A stretch of DNA of 37,167 nt from a bacterium (lineage in GTDB: Bacteria; Babelota; Babeliae; Babelales; JABDEC01). A program made the translations under genes and the position numbers. The notes below the pieces were generated by a model that had not been told where the DNA came from, searched no databases, and saw only the letters and a list, made by a program, of their open reading frames with translations. Each line of letters starts with the position of its first letter. Within the stretch, counting starts at the first letter, position 1. Shown here piece after piece: positions 1-8,152 of this stretch. Location of the stretch: assembly GCA_947481115.1 (NCBI GenBank), contig CANKEI010000003.1, positions 1 to 37,167 on the forward strand, given 5' to 3'.

Positions 1-297
1 GAAGAATATCTGGGCTTAGAAGTTGAAGCTGTGCATAAAATGTTGATACAAGCTATGAAGCTCGAGCCTGATAATATTTGGTATAAATCAGCTGATTATT
101 TATATGTAAATCGCAGAATTTTAAATCAAAGTCCTGCTGCTCTGGAATATGCTGAACAAGCCTTAAGTCATAATTCAGAATTAGATAGTAAGTTAAATTG
201 GCATTGTGCATTTAATAAATATTTGAGTGAAGAAATTATTAAATGGGCCCAAGATGTCGTGGCTTGGAATTCTAAAGCGCAGCAATGGCAGGCTTAA
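1..297 (+). CDS. C-terminal end of a TPR-like hypothetical protein (partial)
   Basis: The reading frame is open from base 1, so the true start lies outside the window; the listed GTG at base 31 is just the first possible start codon inside it. About 98 residues are visible, ending QQWQA. The segment has the helix-turn-helix feel of a tetratricopeptide repeat: A-M-K-L-E-P-D-N-I-W followed by ALEYAEQALSHN. TPR proteins mediate protein-protein contacts, but nothing here fixes a partner or a function. It is followed by about 45 bp of ordinary sequence and then a family 1 repeat element. The TPR assignment is an impression from spacing and residue pattern, not a domain search. Confidence 0.6.
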   Translation, partial: EEYLGLEVEAVHKMLIQAMKLEPDNIWYKSADYLYVNRRILNQSPAALEYAEQALSHNSELDSKLNWHCAFNKYLSEEIIKWAQDVVAWNSKAQQWQA

Positions 298-341
298 TCG
301 AGAAATTTTCAAGACTTCGATTCATATCTTATCAGAGCTAA

Positions 342-503
342 TATTAGACTTCTTCCGTAATTCACAGTTTTTCTCGCAACATCCCCCCTCGACTGACGCT
401 CGGGGTGAGCGGGGTTCGGGACGACCGTGTCCGGCATAGCCTCTGGCGACGCCTGGAGCGGGCGAAAGTAAGTTTACAAGATAGTTACGGAAGAGCTCTA
501 ATA
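342..503 (+). repeat. Family 1 repeat element, full-length copy A (about 162 bp)
   Basis: A GC-rich block in an AT-rich background. It is bounded by imperfect inverted repeats: TATTAGACTTCTTCCGTAA on the left, and the reverse complement of TATTAGAGCTCTTCCGTAA on the right. The left half contains CCCTCGACTGACGCTCGG and the right half GCCTCTGGCGACGCCTGG. The same element recurs in full, inverted, at about 22714-22877, and as half-copies elsewhere in the window. No transposase is encoded, so if mobile it would be MITE-like or palindromic-element-like. ORFs called across it (for example 227-439) are by-products. Confidence 0.85.
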
Positions 504-711
504 AACAATGGGATCAGGCCATTACTACCTAGAGTATTGGTTAGGGTGATTTTAAAATAAGCTAGGCGCTTTTTAGCACTAAAATTTGACAAATATGTGT
601 TGCAGATTAACTTTTCTATATAGCATGTGCTTGATGGCAAAAAACTTTTTCCCTCTACATATAGGCTAGTACAGACGATTAACAAATTTCGCGCGTGAGT
701 CGAAGACAACT
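504..711. other. Intergenic region upstream of the beta-barrel gene
   Basis: About 200 bp of AT-rich sequence without a convincing gene. A perfect -35-like TTGACA occurs at 586-591, but no good -10 hexamer follows at 16-18 bp; TAACTT at 608 is weak. A second -35-like TTGATG at about 631 also lacks a good partner. A promoter for the 712-2832 gene is expected here but cannot be placed firmly. Confidence 0.35.
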
Positions 712-2832
712 ATGGATACCTCAGGTTTCAAAATAAAGTCCCCAATTATCATATTTTTATTGTTATGTGGCGGGTTAAATACTGCTGATAACTTATACGC
801 TAAGCCGGATCAGGTTGGGACTAATAATAGTGGCAATGGTGTGATTAACACTAATGCTAGCGATATTAGCTTAGTTGGTAGTAATACTGGAATAGTAACT
901 AGTAAAGTAAAATTAGATAATGTTGACGAACTAATTGCTGCCGAGAATCTCACTGAATCTGTGCATATCCAAGCCGCTAAAGCAACCGAAAAACAAAGAG
1001 AGATTTTTGGTTGCCGGTGGGACGATAATGAATTTGAAGTGGGTTTGAAAAATCGCGTAGAAATTTTTTACAGTAAAAACTGTGCGTTGTTTAGCGGTAG
1101 CCCATTAGATCAAGTATTATGGGCCCAAGGGATTTGGGATTTAAAAGCTAAAGCTAAAATTGGCAAAACCTTAGAATCTTATTTAGTGTTGCGTAATAAG
1201 AGTCGCTGGGGTAGTCCAGACTCGATTGCTACCACTTCCACTACGCCAATTAAGTTGGCAGATGCAACATTTGGTGATCATGGCCATTATATTAGTAAAC
1301 AGATCTTCTGGTTACGTGAAGGTTGGGTCGATATTAATTTAAATAATACTATTGGGGTGAACACTGATGGTATACAGCATTTTAAAGCTGGTTTATTCCC
1401 ATTTGAATTAGGGCGCGGTATTGCGCTTGGTTCGGCTTATGCTTCATCTGCAGGTTTACTTGGTTTCTATGCTGATAGTACCGTTGATCAAAATGCGCCA
1501 GGGTTTTTATTATATGGTGATTTAGCTAAAGACAAAGTTTTCTATGATATGTACCTCGGAATTTTACGCAATTGGACTGATAACTTTGGACGTATAAACG
1601 AAAAACTTTATACTAACGAGTTAAATCCAGAATGGAATGGTTCGCGCGGATTTGGGCATGTAAATTTTGTTTATGCGATGCGAGTAAAATGGTACCCGAT
1701 GAGTGTTAAGCAGGGCGATCATAGTACATTGGTAATCGAACCATATTTCTTATTTAATCGTAATCCCGAAGTATCGATTGAATTTCCAGCAGACAGTGCC
1801 AGCAATTTAATTACCCCGGGCTTGATGGTTGACTATGAAGGTGAAAAATTCCAATGGGGTTGTGAGTTTGCTGCCAACTTTGGTCATCAGACTGTGCATG
1901 GTTGGGACAGTAACCAAATAGAGATAAAAGCAGATAGTAATGGAAATTTAGTGGAACAATACACTAAAGTTTATAGCAACAGTAATTTAACTACCAATGC
2001 ATTAGTTAGTAGCACCAATAAAGCGATTGTGAAAAAATATGCTGGTAATGATCCAGATTTAAATGGTCAACAGATCAATAATACTGGGTTATATAATGGC
2101 GCAACTAGATTTAATCCAAAATACCATAATATTTATAAAGGTTTTATGTTGGTAGCTGATCTAAGTTGGCTAATTACCAAGGCGTTAAAACTTTCTGGAA
2201 CTGTCGGCTGGGCCACCGGCGATGAAAATCCGAATCGTGATTTAACAGGTCTTGGCGATAGCAATGTTGATGGCGACTATCAGGGCTTTATTGGTTTACA
2301 AGAAGTTTATTCTGGTAAACGTGTAATTTCACTATTTGTAATTGGGCCAAACTCAATTGCTCGACCATTATCATCTGTTTCTGATCCAAGTGTCACTGGT
2401 GTTTATCCATCTAAAGTAACTGGCTTTAATAATATTTTATATTGTGGTGGCGCCTTAAATTTCGATCGAAAATTCTGCTCTAAAGCCGTGAATTGGAATT
2501 TGGGATTATTGAGTTATTGGCAAGATTATGCTACTAAGAAATTTAGTATTCCGTTAAAACATTCAATTGATGTGCCTGCTAGCAGGCATCTTGGTACAGA
2601 GTTTAACGCTACAATAACAATGCAATTTGTGAAAAACCTAAAAGGATTCTTGGTTGGTGGATTCTTTGTACCAGGTCAACATTTTAAAGATATTAGAGGT
2701 AAAGCGCTAAGCAAAGATGACTTAGCGGCATTGGAGCAATTAGATGATGACGGTTTTAGTATCTCAGGAACACCACTCTTGAATACTAAAACAGCATTTG
2801 TTTTAAACTGGGGTATCGAATATGCCTTCTAA
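712..2832 (+). CDS. Outer-membrane beta-barrel (porin-like) protein
   Basis: A 706-residue exported protein. The N-terminus has a signal-peptide pattern: charged start, hydrophobic IIIFLLLCGG, and a likely signal peptidase I site near LYA-K around residue 31. The body is rich in alternating aromatic and polar stretches (for example FKAGLFPFELGRG, YMRVKWYP-like segments). The last residues, NWGIEYAF, end in phenylalanine, the usual C-terminal signal recognised by BamA for barrel insertion. It is longer than a classical 16-strand porin, with a low-complexity N/S/T-rich region at about residues 32-75. The exact family is not recognised; a large substrate channel is plausible but unproven. Its stop overlaps the aspS start by 11 bp, suggesting translational coupling, an odd pairing for a porin and a tRNA synthetase. 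Confidence 0.8.
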   Translation: MDTSGFKIKSPIIIFLLLCGGLNTADNLYAKPDQVGTNNSGNGVINTNASDISLVGSNTGIVTSKVKLDNVDELIAAENLTESVHIQAAKATEKQREIFGCRWDDNEFEVGLKNRVEIFYSKNCALFSGSPLDQVLWAQGIWDLKAKAKIGKTLESYLVLRNKSRWGSPDSIATTSTTPIKLADATFGDHGHYISKQIFWLREGWVDINLNNTIGVNTDGIQHFKAGLFPFELGRGIALGSAYASSAGLLGFYADSTVDQNAPGFLLYGDLAKDKVFYDMYLGILRNWTDNFGRINEKLYTNELNPEWNGSRGFGHVNFVYAMRVKWYPMSVKQGDHSTLVIEPYFLFNRNPEVSIEFPADSASNLITPGLMVDYEGEKFQWGCEFAANFGHQTVHGWDSNQIEIKADSNGNLVEQYTKVYSNSNLTTNALVSSTNKAIVKKYAGNDPDLNGQQINNTGLYNGATRFNPKYHNIYKGFMLVADLSWLITKALKLSGTVGWATGDENPNRDLTGLGDSNVDGDYQGFIGLQEVYSGKRVISLFVIGPNSIARPLSSVSDPSVTGVYPSKVTGFNNILYCGGALNFDRKFCSKAVNWNLGLLSYWQDYATKKFSIPLKHSIDVPASRHLGTEFNATITMQFVKNLKGFLVGGFFVPGQHFKDIRGKALSKDDLAALEQLDDDGFSISGTPLLNTKTAFVLNWGIEYAF

Positions 2833-4594
2833 ACGAACAGTTGTTTGTGGAGCAATAAATAGTGCAGCATTGGGCCAGTCAGTCGTAGTAACTGGTTGGG
2901 TACATCGTCGTCGTGATCATGGCGGTTTAATCTTTATCGATTTGCGTGATCGCAGTGGGATTGTACAACTAGTGTTTAATCCTGACTTTGATCAGGTGGC
3001 GCATAAGTTGGCCCAAGATTTACGTTCTGAGTATGTAATCTTAGCCAAAGGTGTAGTAGCTGCTCGTTCAGCTGAAACCATTAACAAAAACATGGCTACG
3101 GGTGAGATCGAAATTCAGATTAAAGAACTAGAAGTATTAAATAAGTGTAAAAATCTACCGTTTGCTTTAGAAGATGCCCATAAAGTAGATGAAGAGTTAC
3201 GCTTAAAATATAGGTATTTAGATTTACGCAGACCAGAAGTTACGGAAAAATTTTTATTCCGCAATAAAGTAGTTTTTGCAATGCGTGAATATATGCATAA
3301 TAGTGGTTTTTGCGAAGTTGAAACACCTATATTAACTAAAAATACGCCTGAAGGCGCACGTGAATTTTTAGTACCATCGCGAGTACATTGGGGTAAGTTT
3401 TACGCCTTGCCGCAATCACCACAATTATATAAACAGTTGTTAATGGCTGGCGGCTTAGAGCGTTATTATCAAATTGCTCGCTGTTTTAGAGACGAAGATT
3501 TACGAGCTGATCGGCAACCAGAATTTACCCAACTTGATATCGAGATGTCGTTTATTGACGAAGAAGATATCATGAGCATTATCGAGGGTTTGGTAAAAGC
3601 CATCTTCGAAGCGGCATTTAAGCAAAAATTAAATTTGCCGTTCCCGCGCATGACTTACGACCAAGCGTTTTCGCAGTACGGCTCTGATAAGCCTGATTTA
3701 CGTTTTGATCTAAAAATTCATGAACTATCTAAGATCTTTGCTGAAACGGAAATTAAATTTTTACAGGCAGCACTAAGTTTACCAGAAGGTAAAATTGGCG
3801 CGCTTTGTGTGCCTGATTACCAATTTAGCCGATCTGAGCTAGATCAGTTAGTTAATCAAGCAATTGAAATGGGTGCTGGCGGTTTACTCTGGATTAGATT
3901 TGATGAAAATGGTTTACCAGAATCGCCCGTAGCTAAATTTTTACCAAATAATTTTTTAGCTCAGGTGCAAACTCTAGTCCCAGGTGCAACTAAAAGTTCG
4001 ACACTGTTTTTATTAGCAGGTGATTATCAAGATATGTGGACCTACTTAGGTCGTTTACGCAATATTCTAGGTAAAAAACTAAACTTAATTAACCCGGACG
4101 AGTTTAATTTTTCCTGGGTCACGCAATTTCCATTATTCGAGTTTGATCGTGATACTAAAACTTGGAACTCGGTGCATCATCCATTTACATCACCAGAATT
4201 GGGTTGGGAAACTAAAGAGCTTAAAGATATCAAGGCTCGCGCTTATGATTTAGTTTTAAATGGCGTAGAGCTAGGTGGTGGCTCAATTAGAATTTACGAC
4301 GCTGATATGCAAGCTCGCGTATTTGAATTACTGGGTGTTGATCCTGACACTATGCAACGTAAGTTTGGTTTCTTACTCGAAGCTTTACGCTTGGGGTTCC
4401 CACCATTAGGTGGCATAGCTCTAGGAATCGATCGCCTTATTATGTTGTTAACCAAATCACAGTCGATTCGTGATGTAATCGCTTTCCCAAAAACAGCGCG
4501 TGGGTACGACCCATTAATGGATTCACCAACCGAAGCTGACCCAGGTCGCTTAGATGAATGCGGGATTCGCATTATGGAACGTACTGAAGAGTAA
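2822..4594 (+). CDS. aspS: Aspartyl-tRNA synthetase
   Basis: Charges tRNA-Asp with aspartate using ATP, in the cytoplasm. The length, 590 aa, is normal for the long bacterial form with the GAD insertion. The N-terminal OB-fold anticodon-binding domain is clear (GWVHRRRDHGGLIFIDLRDR). Class II motif 1 lies near FRNKVVFAMREYM, motif 2 at YQIARCFRDEDLRADRQPEF, and motif 3 at GGIALGIDRLIMLL. The bacterial insertion domain occupies roughly residues 285-410. The start ATG overlaps the end of the upstream beta-barrel gene (ATGCCTTCTAA), so initiation probably depends on coupling. A strong hairpin follows the stop. Whether it is discriminating or non-discriminating (AspRS/AsxRS, with GatCAB) cannot be told with confidence here. 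Confidence 0.98.
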   Translation: MPSKRTVVCGAINSAALGQSVVVTGWVHRRRDHGGLIFIDLRDRSGIVQLVFNPDFDQVAHKLAQDLRSEYVILAKGVVAARSAETINKNMATGEIEIQIKELEVLNKCKNLPFALEDAHKVDEELRLKYRYLDLRRPEVTEKFLFRNKVVFAMREYMHNSGFCEVETPILTKNTPEGAREFLVPSRVHWGKFYALPQSPQLYKQLLMAGGLERYYQIARCFRDEDLRADRQPEFTQLDIEMSFIDEEDIMSIIEGLVKAIFEAAFKQKLNLPFPRMTYDQAFSQYGSDKPDLRFDLKIHELSKIFAETEIKFLQAALSLPEGKIGALCVPDYQFSRSELDQLVNQAIEMGAGGLLWIRFDENGLPESPVAKFLPNNFLAQVQTLVPGATKSSTLFLLAGDYQDMWTYLGRLRNILGKKLNLINPDEFNFSWVTQFPLFEFDRDTKTWNSVHHPFTSPELGWETKELKDIKARAYDLVLNGVELGGGSIRIYDADMQARVFELLGVDPDTMQRKFGFLLEALRLGFPPLGGIALGIDRLIMLLTKSQSIRDVIAFPKTARGYDPLMDSPTEADPGRLDECGIRIMERTEE

Positions 4595-4620
4595 GTAAAA
4601 GTATTGATTTAAAATTAATT

Positions 4621-4665
4621 CAGAGGCCCGTTGGAATAAAATTCCGATAGGTCTCTGGCTTTTAT
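4621..4665 (+). terminator. Two-tier hairpin terminator after aspS
   Basis: CAGAGGCC (4621-4628) pairs with GGTCTCTG (4650-4657) through eight base pairs including one G-U. Inside it GGAAT pairs with ATTCC across an AAA loop. A short T-rich run (CTTTTAT) follows. It lies 27 bp after the aspS stop. Confidence 0.75.
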
Positions 4666-4739
4666 AGCAGCTTTATTTAACTTTTTCAGACTTAAACTTT
4701 ATTTTCTCAGACTTAATATGTTTAGCTATAGGTTGTTTA

Positions 4740-4905
4740 TCCGCAATATCTCTTCCCGCGTTGCTCTTTCAGCTATGCAGGACACGCGATCTACTTGGGC
4801 TATGCCCGGCAAAGCGTTAGCGAAGACGGGACGAGCGGTAGAAAGGTTTCAATAAATACCCACTCCGTTCATCCCGAGCGCAGTCGAGGGAAGGGTATTA
4901 TGGGT
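4740..4905. repeat. Cluster of GC-rich repeat fragments upstream of enolase
   Basis: Contains GGCTATGCCCGGCAAAGCG with GACGGGACGAGCGG, and CATCCCGAGCGCAGTCGAGGGA. The last of these is a variant of the TCCCGAGC-N-GTCGAGGGA motif also found in the copies at 17731 and 36487. These are mosaic fragments related to family 1 and its relatives. No gene is supported between 4666 and 4931. Confidence 0.65.
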
Positions 4906-4931
4906 AAGTTTTAAAATCTGAGAGTAGCTAA

Positions 4932-6278
4932 ATGAAAATTGTAAATTTAGTGGGACGAGAAGTTTTAGATGCTAATGGCTGGCCAACCATCGCTTGTGAC
5001 GTCACACTAGATGATGGCACAGTAATCAGTTCAGTAGCACCAACTAGTGTCTCTAAAGGGCCACATGAAGCTGTCGAACTACGTGATGGCGATGCTCGTT
5101 TATTAGGTTTAGGCGTGCAAAAATCTATCGATATTATTCATGATAAAATTTTTCCTATTGTGATGGGCTGTGCGCCAGATGGGGTGCATACTGACCTAAA
5201 ATTAATCGAACTAGATGGCACTAGTAATAAAGCCAATTTTGGTGCAAACACTATGTTAGCTGTTAGTCAGGCAATTTTTAGAGCGCAGGCTGTAGCTGAA
5301 AATATGCAATTATTTGAGCTGATTGCATTAGTTTGTGACCATGCTCAAGTGACTCTGCCTATTCCCATGATTACTTTAATCGAAAACAGCTCGCAAGTTT
5401 TTAACTCCCAAATTATAGGTCCAAGTTCTAAAACAGCTGCTTTAAATAAAGCTACACTATTTCGGGAATATTTAGCTATCCCGTATGGCGCTAAAAGTGC
5501 GCGCGTAGCACTAGAGCGCTCAGTGATGTTAGCACATAAACTCAAAGAAATTTTAATTAAAAATTATAATTTAAACTCAGCTGATATTAATGGTCCTAAT
5601 AATACTAATCTAAAATTTTCAGAATTTACCTTTGGTCCAGAAGGGGGTTTACAGGCAAATTTTGAGTCACCTACTGCGCCATTAGATTATATTATGTTAG
5701 CGCTAAAACAGTTTTCACTCGCAGATGATCCGCTATTCGTTTTAGGTTTAGATGTGAACGCTAGTGATTTTTATGACCGTAGCGCTAATTTATATCAGTT
5801 GAATGGGCATGATTATACTAACGATAAATTAATCGAGCTATATGCCAAAATTTGTCAAAATTACCCGATCTATGCGATCGAAGATGGCATGTCTATTAGC
5901 GATGCCACTGGTTGGCAATTATTAAACGTGGCACTTGGTCAACAAATTCATATTGTATCGGATGAATTGTTAGCGACTAATCCCGAACGAATCGCCTATG
6001 CTGCGGAACAACAGATGGTAGGAGCGGTGGTGATTAAGCCAGCCCAGATTGGGACCGTAACTGAGGCCATTCAGGCCATTAAGCTGTGCCAGGAATCCGA
6101 TCTAATGACGATTATAGCCCATTATGGTGGCGACTCTATGGATACGTTTATAGTTGACCTAGGGGTTGGGACTAATGCTACTCATCTTAAAATGGGTGGT
6201 CTACATGGTGGCAATCAAATTGCCAAGTATAATAGATTGTTGGAAATCGAAGATATTTTGATAAATTTACAGCTATAA
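4932..6278 (+). CDS. eno: Divergent enolase-family protein
   Basis: 448 aa, matching enolase from end to end (opening IVNLVGREVLDANGWPT, then ELRDGD, DLDGT-like and AKYNRLLEIE blocks). Enolase interconverts 2-phosphoglycerate and phosphoenolpyruvate. The metal ligands and general base are present by alignment to yeast enolase: Asp274 (D246), Glu317 (E295), Asp344 (D320), Lys369 (K345), Glu237 (E211), His397 (H373), Lys420 (K396). Several substrate-loop residues are not: the SGAST loop reads TSVSK, the NGGxHA segment reads ENSSQVF, and the phosphate-binding Arg-Ser of SHRSG is replaced (AHYGG). The DSRGNP signature reads DANGWP. It could be a working but fast-evolving enolase or a repurposed paralogue. 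An SD-like GAGAG lies about 10 bp before the ATG. Its last 38 bp are duplicated at 7170-7207. Confidence 0.85.
   Translation: MKIVNLVGREVLDANGWPTIACDVTLDDGTVISSVAPTSVSKGPHEAVELRDGDARLLGLGVQKSIDIIHDKIFPIVMGCAPDGVHTDLKLIELDGTSNKANFGANTMLAVSQAIFRAQAVAENMQLFELIALVCDHAQVTLPIPMITLIENSSQVFNSQIIGPSSKTAALNKATLFREYLAIPYGAKSARVALERSVMLAHKLKEILIKNYNLNSADINGPNNTNLKFSEFTFGPEGGLQANFESPTAPLDYIMLALKQFSLADDPLFVLGLDVNASDFYDRSANLYQLNGHDYTNDKLIELYAKICQNYPIYAIEDGMSISDATGWQLLNVALGQQIHIVSDELLATNPERIAYAAEQQMVGAVVIKPAQIGTVTEAIQAIKLCQESDLMTIIAHYGGDSMDTFIVDLGVGTNATHLKMGGLHGGNQIAKYNRLLEIEDILINLQL
6225..6262 (+). repeat. Enolase 3'-end direct repeat, copy 1
   Basis: 38 bases inside the 3' end of the enolase gene are identical to 7170-7207, and the match extends imperfectly at both ends. 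The pair brackets a roughly 0.9-kb segment holding the truncated PDDEXK gene. Confidence 0.9.
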
Positions 6279-6348
6279 TATAATTATTATTAAGCTACAG
6301 AGTATTTTATATTTAGTTTTATAGTCAGTATACTAGCGAGTTAAGATT

Positions 6349-7140
6349 ATGACCAAGTCTATCGAAGTACATGAATATGCTGATTTTTTAAAAGAGCTTA
6401 AAAATCGTATTCAAATGGCTCAGTCTACGGCTTTGCGAGCCGTAAATAAAGAATTAATGATGTTATATTGGGATATTGGTCGACAGATAGTTGAGCAGCA
6501 AAGTATCGACCAATGGGGTGACTCTGTGATCGAGGGACTAGCGATAGATCTGCAAAAAGCTTTTCCTGGCATAAAAGGGTTTTCGGCTAGAAATTTATGG
6601 AATATGCGCGATTTATACCTGTCTTATTGCAAAAATCTAAAACTGCAGCCGCTGGTTGCAGAAATTAGCTGGACACATAATCTTTATATTTTAAACAAAT
6701 GTAAAGATGTGTTAGAGCGTGAATTCTATATTCGCATGGTTCGCAAGCACAAATGGAGTAAAACTGAGCTGGCTAACCGTATTGAAAATCAAACATATGA
6801 AAAAATTATGCTTGGGCAAACTAATTTTGATACAGCTTTGCCAGCAGAGATGCATAACAAAGCACAGTTAATCGTTAAAGATGAGTATACTTTTGATTTT
6901 TTAGAATTAGATGATGATTTTAGTGAGCGGCAACTTGAAAACGGCTTAATAGCCAAGATCAGTGACTTTTTAGATGAGATGGGTGGCATTTTTGCTTATT
7001 TAGGTCGACAATTTAGATTAGAAGTGGATGGTAAAGAGTATTTTATTGATATTTTACTTTACCATCGCCATTTGCGCTGCTTGATTGCTGTTGAGCTTAA
7101 AATTGGTGAATTTATCAGTACTATCAATATGGCTTTCTAG
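6349..7140 (+). pseudogene. YhcG/DUF1016-family PDDEXK nuclease, 3'-truncated and chimeric
   Basis: The first ~255 residues match the YhcG/DUF1016 family: an N-terminal DUF1016_N helical domain (LYWDIGRQI, WGDSVIEGLA, FSARNLWNMRDLY) followed by a PD-(D/E)XK nuclease fold. The catalytic signature is visible as FIDILLYH then AVELKIG. Family members usually run to about 330-350 aa; this one stops at 263, just after the ELK motif. The final residues STINMAF are foreign: the 24 bp encoding them and the stop (7118-7141) are identical to the 3' end of the beta-barrel fragment at 8901-8924. The C-terminal part of the nuclease fold was thus replaced by a recombination event, so it is probably inactive. 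Family members are linked to genome maintenance and mobile elements. Confidence 0.8.
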
Positions 7141-7169
7141 ACTCTATAGGTTTGGGGTTTCAGATTGCT

Positions 7170-7207
7170 AAGTATAATAGATTGTTGGAAATCGAAGATA
7201 TTTTGAT
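7170..7207 (+). pseudogene. Remnant of an enolase 3' end (38-bp duplicate)
   Basis: Identical to 6225-6262. In frame it reads QIAKYNRLLEIEDILI and then a stop, ending five residues earlier than the intact enolase. It sits directly after the borrowed beta-barrel tail, marking a recombination junction. Confidence 0.85.
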
Positions 7208-7267
7208 TTAATTTATTTTAATGTTAATGTCATAATATGTTTAAATTAGCATAATTTATGAGATATT

Positions 7268-7629
7268 GTGACGCTAAAAGAAATAATTTGGATTAGTTCT
7301 AGCAAAAAAGATTTATTAAGTTTGCCAGAAAATGTGATGGATTTTATGGGTTACGGATTGTTTTTAGCTCAAAAAGGGCAACAGCATGGTGCAGCCAAAG
7401 TCTTAAAGGGTTTTGGTAGCGCGGGGTTATTGAAATTATTGATTCAGATGCATCTGGAACATATCGGGTTGTTTATACGGTTCAAATGACAGAAGTGATA
7501 TTTGTCTTACATTCATTTCAGAAGAAATCTAAGCAGGGGATTAAGACGCCACAAAAAGACATAGATTTAATTCATAGTCGCTTAAAATTAGCAATAGAGA
7601 TATATAAAGTGCGATTCAAGAAAAAGTGA
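7268..7629 (+). pseudogene. HigB/Gp49-like (RelE superfamily) toxin, frameshifted
   Basis: Frame 1 starts at GTG 7268 and reads IIWISSSKKDLLSLPENV then KVLKGFGSAG. This matches the N-terminal half of phage-derived Gp49-like/HigB mRNA-interferase toxins. It then runs into an unrelated tail ending at 7489. The rest of the family (VIEIIDSDASGTYRVVYTVQ, then FVLHSFQKKSKQGIKTP) continues in the -1 frame down to TGA at 7627-7629. Restoring one base at the GGGG run (7423-7426) would give a continuous protein of about 120 aa, the normal family size. The simplest reading is a one-base deletion. A programmed -1 shift or sequencing error is possible. The antitoxin gene follows 6 bp later. Confidence 0.85.
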
Positions 7630-7635
7630 AAAATT

Positions 7636-8049
7636 ATGAAAGATAAAAATTATTCGATTAGTTCAGGCAATATTTTTGCTGATTTAGGACTCTCTAACCC
7701 TGAAGAGCGGCTAGCTAAAGCCGAGTTAGCATATCAAATTAATTATCTCATTAAGCAACGGAAGCTAACACAAATAGCAGCAGCTAAACTGCTTGGAGTA
7801 GATCAACCAAAAATATCGGCACTCAATAGCGGAAAATTAACTGGATTTTCCTTAGAGCGACTATTCTCTTTTTTAAATATTTTGGGACAAACTGTTACTA
7901 TCAAAATTGCTAAAACAAAGACTAAAAGTAAACCTGGAATTTGTGTAAGTCTGCCTAAGCAAACATTGTTGTTGTCAGTAGTTAAACCTAAAAAAATAGT
8001 TAAAAGTATCTCGGCTGGCGCAAAGATTAAGTCTAAAATTAGAAAATAG
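7636..8049 (+). CDS. XRE-family antitoxin (HigA-like)
   Basis: 137 aa. The N-terminus (SGNIFADLGLSNPEERLAKAELA) and the helix-turn-helix (LTQIAAAKLLGVDQPKISAL) match the short XRE antitoxins partnered with Gp49-like toxins. These bind the toxin and repress their own operon. The C-terminal 45 residues are Lys-rich and not part of the usual domain. It lies 6 bp after the toxin stop, in the toxin-first order typical of HigBA. The stop codon TAG is the first part of a family 1 repeat half-copy (TAGAGCTCTTACGTAAC), so the natural C-terminus may have been altered by that element. With the toxin broken, the antitoxin may persist as a solitary regulator. Confidence 0.85.
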   Translation: MKDKNYSISSGNIFADLGLSNPEERLAKAELAYQINYLIKQRKLTQIAAAKLLGVDQPKISALNSGKLTGFSLERLFSFLNILGQTVTIKIAKTKTKSKPGICVSLPKQTLLLSVVKPKKIVKSISAGAKIKSKIRK

Positions 8050-8129
8050 AGCTCTTACGTAACTATCTTGAAATAAAATTTTTTCCTGCTCCAGGCGTCG
8101 CCAGAGGCTATGCCGGACACGGTCGTCCA
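8047..8129 (-). repeat. Family 1 repeat element, right-half copy B
   Basis: Begins with the terminal inverted repeat (one change: TTACG for TTCCG) at the antitoxin stop codon. It continues through CTCCAGGCGTCGCCAGAGGC to GGTCGTCC, where similarity to the full element stops. Orientation is opposite to copy A. It directly precedes the beta-barrel fragment and may have removed that gene's 5' end. Confidence 0.8.
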
Positions 8130-8152
8130 GACGTGTAGCCCGGAGAAGTTTT

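Noticed and set aside
227-439. 70-aa + ORF
   Set aside because: Overlaps the end of the TPR-like gene in another frame and then translates a family 1 repeat.
485-709. 74-aa minus ORF upstream of the barrel gene
   Set aside because: No recognisable protein features; runs from the repeat end through the likely promoter region.
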